DNA from: Micromonospora orduensis
GTDB lineage: Bacteria; Actinomycetota; Actinomycetes; Mycobacteriales; Micromonosporaceae
Assembly: GCF_006228125.1 (NCBI RefSeq)
Contig: NZ_VDFY01000162.1
Coordinates: 1 to 64,000 of the forward strand
Reading direction: 5' to 3'
Length of the DNA stretch: 64,000 bases
In this document: one piece after another, positions 36,546 through 45,570 of the stretch
Numbering within the stretch: position 1 is the first letter of the stretch
How the letters are laid out: every line of letters starts with the position of its first letter
Notes under the pieces: model-generated
Database searches by the model: none
Seen by the model: only the letters and a program-made list of their open reading frames with translations
What the model was told of the DNA's origin: nothing
Program-made: the position numbers and the translations under genes

Positions 36546-37715
36546 TCACACCGCTGGCACGGAGGTTCCGGTAAGCGCGGCGGCCACCTCGTCCAGGCTC
36601 GCCGAAATGGTGAACACGGCGCCGGGCCGGGCCGCCCCGACGGGCGCGGACGGCAGATCCGCGCCGGTCACCCACGCGACCACCGTCTCGTTTGGACCGA
36701 CCAGACCGGCGGCGCTCGCTCGACACAGGCCCGCGACCGCGGCGGCTCCGGCCGGCTCGGTCGGGATCCGCGCCGCGTCGGACAGCAGCTCGACCGCGTC
36801 CAGGATCTCCGCGTCGCTGACCGTGACGAAGTCACCCCCGGCATGGCGGACCTCGTCGATGGCCCAGTCGCCGAGCATCGGCTCGGGCACCTCGATGCCG
36901 TCGGCCACCGTGCCCGGCCACCGGACGGGCGCCTGGGCGCCGTGCCACCGGGCGGCCAGCGGCGCGCAGTCCCGCGCCTGTACCGCGATGATCCGGGGAA
37001 CCGCCGCCAGCACGCCGCACGCGACGAGTTCACGGAACCCCTTGGCAGCGCCGATCAGCGTCACCCCGTCGCCGACGGGCAGGACCACCGCGTCCGGCGC
37101 GCGTCTCCCGAGCTGCTCCCAGACCTCGAAGGAGGCCGTCTTCTTCGCCTCGATGGTCAGCGGGTTCAGCCCCGTACACCGGTCCAGCCAGCCGAAGTGG
37201 GCCGCGGCACGCCGGGACAGCTCGAACGCGGCGCGGTAGCCCTCGCGGACCCGGAAGACGTACGCCCCCATCGTCGTCATCAGCTCGACCTTCGCCGGCG
37301 CACAGTCCTCGGGTACGAAGATGACGACGGCGACACCGGCGGCCGCGCCGCCGATGGCGGTGGACAGGGCGGCGTTACCGGTCGACGCGGTGGACACCAC
37401 ACCGACGCCGAGCCGCAGCCCCTGGTCGATCACCAGGGCGGTCGCCCGGTCCTTGTTGGAGGCGCTGGGACCGGCGGTCTCGTCCTTGAGCCACAGCCCC
37501 GGCAGCCCCAGCCGTCGCCGCAGCCCCCGCGCGGGGCGCAGCGGAGTGCCGCCCACCGGCAGCGGATACCGGGTGGGCACGTCGGGCCGGGGCAGCAGGC
37601 CCTGATAGCGCCACATGCCGGCCCCGGAGTCGGGGCCGGGCAGGAGCGACTGGTCGTAGTCATAGGTGTACGTCTCGTGCCCGTGCGCGACGGACTCCAG
37701 CCGTGCCTCACCCAC
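36546..37715 (-). CDS. PLP-dependent threonine-synthase-like enzyme
   Basis: 389 residues of fold type II PLP enzyme related to threonine synthase: YPLPVGGTPLRPA, LWLKDETAGPSASNKDR (the Lys should bind PLP), VVSTASTGNAALSTA, VFVPEDCAP, VLPVGDGVTLIGAAKGF and EPAGAAAVAGL. It would carry out beta- or gamma-replacement or elimination on a phosphorylated or activated amino acid. GTG at 37715 is preceded by GGGGAGG at five bases and lies 17 bases after the stop of sbnB, making it the last gene of an sbnA-sbnB-PLP string. It may make or modify a 2,3-diamino acid, or supply threonine; this is inferred from context. The end of the gene converges with the hydrolase gene. Confidence 0.88.
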   Translation of the reverse strand: MGEARLESVAHGHETYTYDYDQSLLPGPDSGAGMWRYQGLLPRPDVPTRYPLPVGGTPLRPARGLRRRLGLPGLWLKDETAGPSASNKDRATALVIDQGLRLGVGVVSTASTGNAALSTAIGGAAAGVAVVIFVPEDCAPAKVELMTTMGAYVFRVREGYRAAFELSRRAAAHFGWLDRCTGLNPLTIEAKKTASFEVWEQLGRRAPDAVVLPVGDGVTLIGAAKGFRELVACGVLAAVPRIIAVQARDCAPLAARWHGAQAPVRWPGTVADGIEVPEPMLGDWAIDEVRHAGGDFVTVSDAEILDAVELLSDAARIPTEPAGAAAVAGLCRASAAGLVGPNETVVAWVTGADLPSAPVGAARPGAVFTISASLDEVAAALTGTSVPAV

Positions 37716-37732
37716 CGGTGCCTCCCCGCACG

Positions 37733-38716
37733 TCAGTTCTCGAAGAAGTCCGTCACCGAGACGGCGCGCGCATCGTTCTTCGCGCTGTCCAGGACGATGG
37801 CGCCGATCGCGATGTCGAGAACGCCGAGACCGAACGGCGAGAACACGACCGGCTCGTGCGGCTTCAGCTCGCACCTGCCGACCAGGACGTCGGCGAGGGT
37901 GCCCGTGACGAACCCGCGTCCGCCGGACAGCTGCTCGGCCAGGTGCGGGGAGGTCTGGGCGCGCAGGCAGTGGTCCACGTCGTCGACGATGTTCTGCGCG
38001 GCGAGCAGCGTCTGCGGGTGGATGTCGCGCAGGGAGACGTTCAGGACGGTCTGTCCCGGCGCGAAGCGCAGGGCCTCGGGCAGGTAGGGCGTTCCCGCGG
38101 TCGTGGCGAAGACGACCACGTCGCAGGCGAGCGCGGCGTCCAGATCCACGACATCGCCCGACCCGGGCCAGTGCCTCTCCACGTCGCCGACGAACCGCTG
38201 CGCCCGCTCGGGCACGAGATCGTGGCACACGAACCGGGTCACCGGCAGCTCCGTGTGCCTGAGGAACTCGGCGATGGTGCGTGCGATCACGCCCGTACCG
38301 ACGAAGCCGAGACTGACCGGCCCGCCCTGCGGTCGAAGGGCCCGCGCCGCCAGGGCCGCCGACGCGGCGGTACGCACGGCGCTGATGTGGGCCGCCTCGA
38401 GGCAGGCCACGGGCCGGCCGGTCCGGTCGTCGTTGAGCAGGAGCACGGCTGACGCCCTGGGCATACCGAGGTCGTGGTTGCCCGGGAAACTGCTGATCCA
38501 CTTGAGCCCGGGTATCCCGACCTCGCCGCCCAGGTACGCCGGCAGGGCGATGATGCGGTTCGCCGGCTGGTCCGGGAAGCGCAGGAAGTGGCTGGACGGG
38601 TTGACGGTCTCGCCCCGGTCGTGGGCGAGGTACGCCTTCTCGACCGCCGTCATGACGGCGTCGCGGGCGCCGTCGAGCGCGTCGACGGCGACCGCGTGCG
38701 GCACGATCTGAAACAT
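37733..38716 (-). CDS. sbnB: 2,3-diaminopropionate biosynthesis protein SbnB-like
   Basis: 327 residues of the ornithine cyclodeaminase/mu-crystallin family: SSHFLRFPDQPANRIIALPAYLGG, GLKWISSFPGNHD, RPVACLEAAHISAVRTAASAALA, a Rossmann motif LGFVGTGVIARTI, and LNVSLRDIHP. SbnB oxidatively hydrolyses N-(1-amino-1-carboxy-2-ethyl)-glutamate to L-2,3-diaminopropionate and 2-oxoglutarate using NAD. Its neighbour is the matching SbnA-like synthase, nine bases upstream, so the pair should make L-Dap for incorporation or further processing. ATG at 38716 has GAGGAG five bases upstream. The pairing makes this assignment firmer than for either gene alone. Confidence 0.92.
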   Translation of the reverse strand: MFQIVPHAVAVDALDGARDAVMTAVEKAYLAHDRGETVNPSSHFLRFPDQPANRIIALPAYLGGEVGIPGLKWISSFPGNHDLGMPRASAVLLLNDDRTGRPVACLEAAHISAVRTAASAALAARALRPQGGPVSLGFVGTGVIARTIAEFLRHTELPVTRFVCHDLVPERAQRFVGDVERHWPGSGDVVDLDAALACDVVVFATTAGTPYLPEALRFAPGQTVLNVSLRDIHPQTLLAAQNIVDDVDHCLRAQTSPHLAEQLSGGRGFVTGTLADVLVGRCELKPHEPVVFSPFGLGVLDIAIGAIVLDSAKNDARAVSVTDFFEN

Positions 38717-38725
38717 TCGGACTCC

Positions 38726-39691
38726 TCACCACCGCGCCAGGACCGAGTCGATGCCCGGGAAGTGCTCAGCCACCCACTTCTCCGAGTAGATGGTGTCGAC
38801 GTACCGCTCGCCGGTGTCCGGCGAGATGGCCACCACCGGTTCGCCGTTGCGGAACGTCGGCGCCAGGCGGCGCACCGCGGCGAGCACCGTACCGGTGGAC
38901 CCGCCGACCAGCAGGCCGTACCGGCGCGCCACGATGTGGCACGCCGAGACCGTCTCCACCTCGGGTACGACCACCCGCTCGTAGTCGCCCCGGTCGACGA
39001 GCAGCTCGGGTCGGAGGCTCGCGCCCAGGCCGGGGATGAGGCGAGGGGCGCCCTGATCCGCGAAGAGGATCGATCCCTCGGAGTCGACGGCGATGATCCG
39101 GGTGGCCGGGCGGTTCTCGCGGAAGAACTCCAGGCAGCCCATGAGCGTGCCGGAGGTGCTCACCCCGACGAGCACCGCTCCGACATCGGGCAGCTCTTCG
39201 AGAATGCTGCGCGCGGTGTGCCGGTAGTGGGCGGAACTGTTGGCCCGATTGGCGTACTGGTTGGGCCAGAACAGTTTGCGGTCCTGCTTGAGCTGGGACC
39301 GGATGTAGTCGATCCGGGTCTGCAGAAAGCCGCCGTTGGCATCCCGGTCGGTGACGACCACCACCGTGGTGCCCTGCGCCCGCATCGTGCGGATGGCGGC
39401 CGCGTTGGTGTTGGGATCGGCGACGATCGTGAGACTGATCCCCCGGTTGACGCACACGGTTCCGAGTGCGATACCGAGGTTCCCGGAGGACGATTCGATC
39501 AGCCGGTCGCCCGGTCCGATGCCGGATCTGCTGATCAGATCCTCGATCAGCGCGACTGCGGTCTTCAGTTTGATGGACCCGGCGGGATTCAGACCCTCCA
39601 ACTTCAGGCTCAGGTCGACCCCGGGCACGAACCCGGCCAGGTCGAGAAAGATGTCGTCGGTGACAATGTCGTACGCGGCGTCAAAGATCAT
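38726..39691 (-). CDS. sbnA: N-(2-amino-2-carboxyethyl)-L-glutamate synthase, SbnA-like
   Basis: 321 residues of the cysteine-synthase-like PLP family: LKLEGLNPAGSIKLKTA with the PLP lysine near 41, IESSSGNLGIALG, ADPNTNAAAIRTMRA, LVGVSTSGTLMGC and LLVGGSTGTVLAA. SbnA condenses O-phosphoserine with glutamate to give the substrate of SbnB in L-2,3-diaminopropionate synthesis. It is followed directly by the SbnB-like gene. ATG at 39691 has GAGG upstream; 69 bases separate it from the mbtH gene, with no strong terminator. In this cluster Dap is likely a building block. Confidence 0.92.
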   Translation of the reverse strand: MIFDAAYDIVTDDIFLDLAGFVPGVDLSLKLEGLNPAGSIKLKTAVALIEDLISRSGIGPGDRLIESSSGNLGIALGTVCVNRGISLTIVADPNTNAAAIRTMRAQGTTVVVVTDRDANGGFLQTRIDYIRSQLKQDRKLFWPNQYANRANSSAHYRHTARSILEELPDVGAVLVGVSTSGTLMGCLEFFRENRPATRIIAVDSEGSILFADQGAPRLIPGLGASLRPELLVDRGDYERVVVPEVETVSACHIVARRYGLLVGGSTGTVLAAVRRLAPTFRNGEPVVAISPDTGERYVDTIYSEKWVAEHFPGIDSVLARW

Positions 39692-39760
39692 CGGGCCTCG
39701 CTACGCCAGTGGTGCGTGGTCGGCATCGGCCGGTGGGCCGGCTCGGTATCCGCCGGGCAC

Positions 39761-39970
39761 TCAGCCATCCTGGGAGTGGACAAGGCTTGCCGGACGCATG
39801 TCCGTCCAGTGCTTCTCGATGTACTCGAGGCAGGCGGAGCGCGAGTCGTCGTCGTGGACGACGACCCAGCCGTCGGGACAGGCGACAGCGGCGGGCCACA
39901 GCGAGTACTGGGCTTCGTCGTTCACCAGAACGTGATATCGAGCGTCGGCGTCTTCGAACGGGTTGGACAC
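39761..39970 (-). CDS. mbtH: MbtH-like protein
   Basis: 69 residues matching the MbtH family: [27 protein letters not shown], with the conserved Trp residues in [12 protein letters not shown] and [10 protein letters not shown]. MbtH proteins bind and stabilise NRPS adenylation domains and are often needed for activity. GTG at 39970 is preferred because GAGGAG precedes it by five bases, while the GTG two codons earlier sits inside that ribosome site. It lies among genes for free-standing A and PCP domains and could serve one or more of the A domains here. Confidence 0.95.
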   Translation of the reverse strand: MSNPFEDADARYHVLVNDEAQYSLWPAAVACPDGWVVVHDDDSRSACLEYIEKHWTDMRPASLVHSQDG

Positions 39971-40081
39971 GAGCACTCCTCGTTTCGTCGTTGATCACTT
40001 TCGCTCGACTGGCGGGCCGGCCGTCTGCATCGATCGTCCGCGTCGCAGGCGGACCGGGCATCTTGCCCGTTGCCGACGCCC

Positions 40082-41137
40082 TCATCGACGGGATCCGCTG
40101 TTCGAGGCGTCGACCAGCACGTCGATCCGACCGGCCAGGTCCTTGAGTACCGGGGTGTCGACGAGCACCCGGACGTTGAACTCCACGTTCCAGGTGCGGC
40201 GGGCCGACAGCACCAGCCTGGTCGCGAGCATCGAGTCGCCACCGAGGTCGAAGAAGTTGTCGCCGCGGCCTACCGCGTCGACGCCCAGGACCTCCGCCCA
40301 CATGCGGGCCAGGGCGAGTTCGGTGTCGGTGAGCGGGTCGGCCTGCGCGTTTCGCTCCCGCACTCCCCCGTCGGCGGGCACGGGCCGCGCGACGCCGTGC
40401 AGGAACTCGAGCACGGCCGCGCGCGCCTGGTCGTTGGCCGCCAGCTCCGGCCGCTCGCAGGGGACGCGTACGGTCCGCAGGTCGGTCGCGCCCAGCCAGC
40501 CGGCGTCGGCCGGATGGCCCTGCGAGATCACCTGGAGGACCGGGCCACGCGGAGGCGGCTGCTCGTCGTGGTGGGCCGACACGAGGAAGGTGAGCCACTC
40601 GACGTACACGCCCACCACGTTCTCCACCGGGCCGCTGACGTCGGCGTCGCCGAACCCGAAGGCGGCCAGTGCCAGCCTCGCCCGCAGGCGCAGATCCTCC
40701 CCGATCCGCCGCACCAGGGTCTCGGGGGTGGCGAGCAGCCGCTCGATGTCGAGCAGCGGGGGTCGTTCGACATTCGGCGCCCGACCCTCGACCTGCCGCA
40801 CGACCTCGTGGTATTCGTGCAGGATCTCCGACGGCGGGGTCTGCTGCGGGTCGAGCAGCACGATGGGTACCGGACCGGCGGGCCCGGCCAGGAGCGCGGC
40901 CATCGCGACCGCCAGGGGCGCGGTCGCGCAGTACGCGACAAGGGCGACCGGGCGGTCCGGCCCCAGCCGCGCGAAGAGCTCGCGGGCGTACGCCGGAGTC
41001 GTGAGCACGGTCGGCATCGGCGAGGTCAGGACCTCCTGGCACTCGAATCCGGACCGGTCGAGGTGCAATTCGCTGATGTGCGCCTCGGGCCGCCGGCCCG
41101 GGTAGTCGAGGATGAGCAGCAGTGGATTGTCGGACAC
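40082..41137 (-). CDS. Cys-type alpha/beta hydrolase fused to C-terminal PCP
   Basis: 351 residues. Residues 1-250 look like a thioesterase-type alpha/beta hydrolase: ILDYPGRRPEA, nucleophile elbow VALVAYCATAPLA with Cys70 in place of Ser, then PIVLLDPQQTPP. Residues 270-345 are a carrier domain, LARMWAEVLGVDAVGRGDNFFDLGGDSM with the phosphopantetheine Ser near 302. The order hydrolase-PCP is the reverse of normal PCP-TE. The GTG start is 4 bases after the stop of the proline-type A domain gene, so that A domain is the obvious loader of this PCP. The hydrolase part is related to the protein at 22369-23184. It may act on the aminoacyl group held on its own PCP (inference). Confidence 0.85.
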   Translation of the reverse strand: MSDNPLLLILDYPGRRPEAHISELHLDRSGFECQEVLTSPMPTVLTTPAYARELFARLGPDRPVALVAYCATAPLAVAMAALLAGPAGPVPIVLLDPQQTPPSEILHEYHEVVRQVEGRAPNVERPPLLDIERLLATPETLVRRIGEDLRLRARLALAAFGFGDADVSGPVENVVGVYVEWLTFLVSAHHDEQPPPRGPVLQVISQGHPADAGWLGATDLRTVRVPCERPELAANDQARAAVLEFLHGVARPVPADGGVRERNAQADPLTDTELALARMWAEVLGVDAVGRGDNFFDLGGDSMLATRLVLSARRTWNVEFNVRVLVDTPVLKDLAGRIDVLVDASNSGSRR

Positions 41138-41141
41138 GGTC

Positions 41142-42725
41142 TCATCGCTCCCCTGCGTCGGCGGCTACCGCTGTGGTGCGGTTTCCCGGAGCCAGCAGCC
41201 GCGCGATGGCGGCACGATCGGCCTTGCCGCTCGACGTCCGCGGCAGGGACGGCAGCACCGAGATGGACGGTGGGACCGAGTACCAGGGAAGTTCCTCGCG
41301 GAGCGCGGTGAGCGCGGCGGGCGCGTCGAACTCCGCGTCGCCCGTGACGGTGACGGCGGCGCGCAGTTGGCGGGAGCCGGCGCCCAGGCTCACCGGAACG
41401 CAGATGGCCTCCACCACCCCGGGCTGCCTCCCCAGGCATGCCTCGACCTCGAGCGGGTTGACCCGGTACCCACGGATCTTCACCTCGTCGTCGGTACGGC
41501 CGAGGAAGTGCAGCATCCCGTTCTCCACGCTCGCCAGGTCGCCGGTGCGAAAGGCCCTGGTGTGTCCGTGCGCGGTCGGCGGGATCCGCACGTACCGCTG
41601 CGCGTTCAACGTCGGCTGGTTGAGGTAGCCCAGTGCCAGGGGCGAGCCGGCGACGAGGAGTTCACCGACGTTCGGGTCACCGGACTCGGCGATGTCCAGC
41701 AGGACCTCGCAGCCCGGCAGTGGCAGGCCGATCGGCGCCAGCGCGGGCCACGAGCTGCTCGGTCCGGTCAGCGTGTGCACGGACACGGTGTGCGACTCGC
41801 TCTGCCCGTAGTGGTTGTTGAGCACGCACCCGGGTAGCCGGTCGAAGAAGTCCCTGATCGCCGGCGTGCAGACCAACTGCTCGCCCGCGGTATTGATCTC
41901 GCGGAGGGCGAGGTTCGTCAGCGAGTCGAACGCCGTCGCCGCCGTCGCCAGCATGTGCAGCGCGACGCAGGGCAGGAACAGCCGTTCGATCCGCTCGCGG
42001 GCGAGCCAGTCCAGCAGCTCGATCGGGTCCTGCCGCAGCTCCTCGGGCATGATGATCAGGGGTCCGCCGCCGCCGAGCGTGCTGAGCGTCTCCTGGAACC
42101 AGATGTCGAAGTTCAGCGGTGCGAACTGCGCCGTCCGCAGGTCCTCGCGGACCGAGTGGTGCCGCTGCCAGGACGCCATGTTGTCGATGCAGCTGTGCGG
42201 CAGGGCCACCCCCTTGGGGTTCCCAGTCGACCCGGAGGTGTAGATGACGTAGACGGGAGTCTCCGGAGCGCAGCGGACGAACCTCAGGTCGGCCCCGGCC
42301 AGCGGGTCCACCTCGCTCCACGGCGGGATCGTGATCCGGCGCGGCGCCGGCAGCTCCGGGTCGGGTCCCGTGTGCAGCAGGACCTTGGCTCCGCTCTCGG
42401 CGAGCATGTAGGCCAGGCGCCTGCGCGGGAAGGTGCTGTCCAGCGGCAGGTAGGTGGCGCCCGCGCCGACGACGGCCCAGGCCGCGGCGACGATCGCCGC
42501 GGAACGGCGTCCGGTGACGGCGACCGTGTCGCCCGCGCCGACACCGGCGTCTCGAAGCAGCTCGCTGATCCGGGCGATCCAGGCGGCCAGCTCGCGGTAG
42601 GTCAACTGGTGTTCCGAGTCGGCGACGGCGAGCGCCGCCGGCCGGAGGTCGAGCGAACGCTCGAACGAGTCGAGCACGCAGGACGGGTCGGCCGTCCCAC
42701 CCCAGAGTCCGGTTTCGGTGATCAT
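41142..42725 (-). CDS. Free-standing NRPS adenylation domain, proline-like code
   Basis: 527 residues, a complete A domain with nothing attached: LTYRELA, IYTSGSTGNPKG, FDIWFQE, YGQSES, FRTGDLA, GRTDDEVKIRGYR and SSGKADR with the A10 lysine. Selectivity residues read by eye are D-I-Q-F-N-A-H-T-V-K, near the proline code (D-V-Q-F-I-A-H-V-V-K as I remember it), and FQE plus HYG are also proline-type features. It probably activates proline or a related cyclic or secondary amino acid. It overlaps the FAD-enzyme gene by 4 bp upstream and is followed after 4 bases by the hydrolase-PCP gene, its likely acceptor. Specificity is an inference from motif alignment without software. Confidence 0.93.
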   Translation of the reverse strand: MITETGLWGGTADPSCVLDSFERSLDLRPAALAVADSEHQLTYRELAAWIARISELLRDAGVGAGDTVAVTGRRSAAIVAAAWAVVGAGATYLPLDSTFPRRRLAYMLAESGAKVLLHTGPDPELPAPRRITIPPWSEVDPLAGADLRFVRCAPETPVYVIYTSGSTGNPKGVALPHSCIDNMASWQRHHSVREDLRTAQFAPLNFDIWFQETLSTLGGGGPLIIMPEELRQDPIELLDWLARERIERLFLPCVALHMLATAATAFDSLTNLALREINTAGEQLVCTPAIRDFFDRLPGCVLNNHYGQSESHTVSVHTLTGPSSSWPALAPIGLPLPGCEVLLDIAESGDPNVGELLVAGSPLALGYLNQPTLNAQRYVRIPPTAHGHTRAFRTGDLASVENGMLHFLGRTDDEVKIRGYRVNPLEVEACLGRQPGVVEAICVPVSLGAGSRQLRAAVTVTGDAEFDAPAALTALREELPWYSVPPSISVLPSLPRTSSGKADRAAIARLLAPGNRTTAVAADAGER

Positions 42726-44638
42726 CGCGAGGTGCCTCCCTCGAACGCGCTCACGATCTGCCCCGCACGCCGTACGCCCTCGACGAGTTCGTGCACCGCG
42801 CGGTCCACGTCGGACTGGGCGCGCTCGAAGCGTTCGGGTGAGGTGAGGTAGCCGTTGTAGAACGTCGCGCCCTCGCAGAGCAGACCGAAGGCCCAGATCC
42901 GGGCGGCGGAGGTGCCGTCCTGCGCGACGGGATGGCCCAGCGCGTCCACGTCGATCGACGCCACGACCGGGCTGTCGGGCCGGAACCGCCGGAGCACACC
43001 CCGTCTGGCCATCGCCCCGACCACTGTCGTGTCGTCGTGCGGGGAGCTGAGGCGGTCGGTGTAGCCCTGGTAGAGCCAGTCCGCGTGGACCGTGTGGCGG
43101 ACCGGGAACGCCGTCGAGGACAGGGCCCAGGAACGGCTGTCGTCATCCCAGCCCACCAGGGGATTCGGCCCCAGGGACATCGACACCACACCACATCGCA
43201 GCAGGGTCAGGATGTTGGCCGACCGCTCCTCCTCCGGACCGATCACCAGGCGGTTGATCGTCTCCGCGTGGTAGCGGTAGAACCGGTCCAGCGAGGCGTC
43301 CGTCAGTCCCCCGAACTCGATCGCGTACCGGATGGTGTCGCGGACCTCGCGACACATCTCGGTCGCCGCCTTGAACGGGCTCCCCTCGAATCCCCGGGCC
43401 GCGTGCGCGATGTCGGCGGCCATCCACGACTCCAGCGACCGCTGGTACGCCTCGCCGTCGGCCGGCGGCGGGGAGTCCTCGGCGCTCGGCGTCACGGTCC
43501 CGTGGTACGCCAGCTCGGGGTCGAACTCGTCCGGCCCGGGCAGGTCGTCGAGCGCGTGCAGGCGCCCGGCGGCAACCGCGGCACGCGCACGGAGGAGGAA
43601 CGCCTCGGCGTCCTCGGTGCCGGTCTGCTGGAGGATCGTCGCCCGGCGGTACGCCACCCGCAGTTCGAGCATGAGCAGCGGCAGGACATCCCTGTCGAAG
43701 TCCAGTTGCGGCGTTGCGGCCCGCAGCCGGTCGATCGCCGAGCGCGTGAACGCGACGGGCTCGTACGCCACGACCGACGACGGCGCGGGCCGCGCGCGGT
43801 ACGGCAGGCCGGACCGGGAGAACACGACGATCCGCGGCTCACGGCCGCTCGGCACATACCGCTCCGGTGTGACCGTCCGGTCGAATCTGCCGCCCCGCCC
43901 CACGGTCAACGCGAGGACCGCGTCCGTGGCCGTCAGACCGAGGCCCGCGATGGCGACGGTCTCCGACGGCTGGACGGACGCGAGCTGCCCGGGCAGCGGG
44001 TAGGGCGTGCCGATCAGCCGACCGGCCGGGACACCCCGGTCGTCACGCGGCCGGGAGGGGCGCTGGCCGACCGTCACGAAGACGTAGTCGGCCTCGATGT
44101 GGTCGCCGTTGTCGAGGGACAGGATCGACGTGTCGCCCTTCTGCCGCAGATCCGCGGCGGTGGACACATGACCGATCAGGCGTACGTTCTCCGGGGCGTT
44201 GTCCCGCAGGCGCCTGTAGAACCACAGCAGATACTCCCCGAAGACCCGTCGGGGCAGATTGTCGTTCGGCCGCACCGGACGCCCCTCCGTGCCCACCGTG
44301 AAGCCGTCGTGCGCCACCCGCAGCCCTCGTTCACGCGCCCAGTCGAAGAGGGTCGGCCCACTCATCGCGGGCGCCTGGGAGACGGACCTGGGGGACGGGA
44401 ACATCGAGACGTACGCACAGGCGTGATTGAGCAGCAGGTAGTCCGGCTGGTGGATGTCGTACTGCTGCGGCTGGGCGGGGTTGGGGTCGACCAGGTGCAG
44501 GTCGAACGTCAACTCCTCGTCGACGAGGGCCGCGTGACTGATGAGACGCTCCAGAACACCGAGCCCTCGGACACCGACGCCCACGATCGCAACAGTGACC
44601 GATTTTCTCCGTTGGTCCGGCGCGTAATGCTCATCCAT
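42722..44638 (-). CDS. FAD/NAD(P)-binding oxidoreductase
   Basis: 638 residues. The N-terminus has a dinucleotide-binding motif VTVAIVGVGVRGLGVLERL typical of the NAD_binding_9 (PF13454) group of FAD-NAD(P) proteins. Later blocks are YDIHQPDYLLLNHACAYVSM, ADYVFVTVGQRPSRPRD, ETVAIAGLGLTATDAVLAL, RIVVFSRSGLPYRARP, and a C-terminal IWAFGLLCEGATFYNGYLTSP. The family is large and poorly characterised, and I cannot name its reaction; oxidation or N-hydroxylation of an amino acid or carrier-bound residue is conceivable. ATG at 44638 has GGAGGG six bases upstream. The stop overlaps the A-domain gene (ATGA), so it is tightly co-expressed with the proline-type activation genes. Confidence 0.82.
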   Translation of the reverse strand: MDEHYAPDQRRKSVTVAIVGVGVRGLGVLERLISHAALVDEELTFDLHLVDPNPAQPQQYDIHQPDYLLLNHACAYVSMFPSPRSVSQAPAMSGPTLFDWARERGLRVAHDGFTVGTEGRPVRPNDNLPRRVFGEYLLWFYRRLRDNAPENVRLIGHVSTAADLRQKGDTSILSLDNGDHIEADYVFVTVGQRPSRPRDDRGVPAGRLIGTPYPLPGQLASVQPSETVAIAGLGLTATDAVLALTVGRGGRFDRTVTPERYVPSGREPRIVVFSRSGLPYRARPAPSSVVAYEPVAFTRSAIDRLRAATPQLDFDRDVLPLLMLELRVAYRRATILQQTGTEDAEAFLLRARAAVAAGRLHALDDLPGPDEFDPELAYHGTVTPSAEDSPPPADGEAYQRSLESWMAADIAHAARGFEGSPFKAATEMCREVRDTIRYAIEFGGLTDASLDRFYRYHAETINRLVIGPEEERSANILTLLRCGVVSMSLGPNPLVGWDDDSRSWALSSTAFPVRHTVHADWLYQGYTDRLSSPHDDTTVVGAMARRGVLRRFRPDSPVVASIDVDALGHPVAQDGTSAARIWAFGLLCEGATFYNGYLTSPERFERAQSDVDRAVHELVEGVRRAGQIVSAFEGGTSR

Positions 44639-44778
44639 CGCAGACCCTCCAAGTAAGCGGCAATGGGCCGACGACCGCACCGCATCGGCGGCCGCCACTG
44701 ACAATTCCAGTCCCGTACGATCTGTCACACCTTCGCGATTGCCGCCGTCAGCGCTGCTGGTCGGCCATCGCGCGGCGA

Positions 44779-45570
44779 TCACACCCGCAGGTCAGCGGCT
44801 ATCCGTCCGAGCACCGCCGGGGAGTTCTCGAAGATCGCGAAATGGTCACCGTCGAGCACGAGTTGCGCGTACCGGTCGCTGGTCTCCTGCTCCCAGCCGG
44901 CGACCTGTTCCGGTGCCGCGAAATGGTCACGCGTGCTGGCGAAGGCCGTGATGGGGACCGGCAGACGCGGTTCGGGGTGGTAGCTGTAGATCTCGTTGAC
45001 GTGGAAGTCGGCGACGAGCAGCGGCTGGATCAGCTCCAGCATCACCGGCTCCGCCAGGACCTCCTCGGGCGTTCCACCCAGCCGGCGCAGCACCACCGCC
45101 AGCTCGTCCGCCGGCAGCCCGGCCAGCTCGGTCCTGATCATCGGGATGCTCGGCGCACGCCGGCCGGCCACGAAGAGGTGGACCGGCAGGGGTCCGTCCA
45201 GACGGCGGATCTCACGGACGACCTCGAAGGCGCAGAGCGCCCCGGTGCTGTGGCCGAAGATGGCGTACGGCTGTCGTACCGTCCTGAGCACCTCCGGCGC
45301 GAGCTGCCGGGCGATCTCCACGGCCGAGGTCAGGGGCTGTTCGGAGCGTCGCGTCTCCCGGCCTGGCGGTTGGACGGGGCAGGCCGCGATCGTCGCGGGC
45401 AGGTCGCGGCCCCACGCCCGGTAGACCGCCGCACCGGCGCCGGCATGTGGCAGGCACAGCAGGCGGACCGCCGCGTCCTCGCCGGTCCCGAACGGGAACC
45501 ACTGGTTTCTGGGCCGCACCCGTCCGGCGCTGCGCCCCGCCCCGCTACGCACGACCGTGCCCGGCGGCAT
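44779..45570 (-). CDS. Type II thioesterase
   Basis: 263 residues of the TEII family: LLCLPHAGAGAAVYRAW, FGHSTGALCAFEV with nucleophile Ser108, FVAGRRAPSIP, LRRLGGTPEEVL, LRPLL-like LIQPLLVADF, YSYHPEPRLPVPI and LDGDHFAIFEN with His243. TEIIs remove wrong or stalled acyl groups from carrier proteins, useful in a system with several PCPs. The ATG at 45570 lies 26 bp inside the upstream condensation gene. Downstream, 140 bases separate it from the FAD enzyme gene; I see no clear terminator there. The Ser nucleophile sets it apart from the two Cys-type hydrolases in the cluster. Confidence 0.94.
   Translation of the reverse strand: MPPGTVVRSGAGRSAGRVRPRNQWFPFGTGEDAAVRLLCLPHAGAGAAVYRAWGRDLPATIAACPVQPPGRETRRSEQPLTSAVEIARQLAPEVLRTVRQPYAIFGHSTGALCAFEVVREIRRLDGPLPVHLFVAGRRAPSIPMIRTELAGLPADELAVVLRRLGGTPEEVLAEPVMLELIQPLLVADFHVNEIYSYHPEPRLPVPITAFASTRDHFAAPEQVAGWEQETSDRYAQLVLDGDHFAIFENSPAVLGRIAADLRV

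Noticed and set aside
37733-39691. Siderophore (staphyloferrin B) cluster because of SbnA/SbnB
   Set aside because: No NIS synthetases or iron transporters. SbnA/B pairs also serve other diaminopropionate-containing products.
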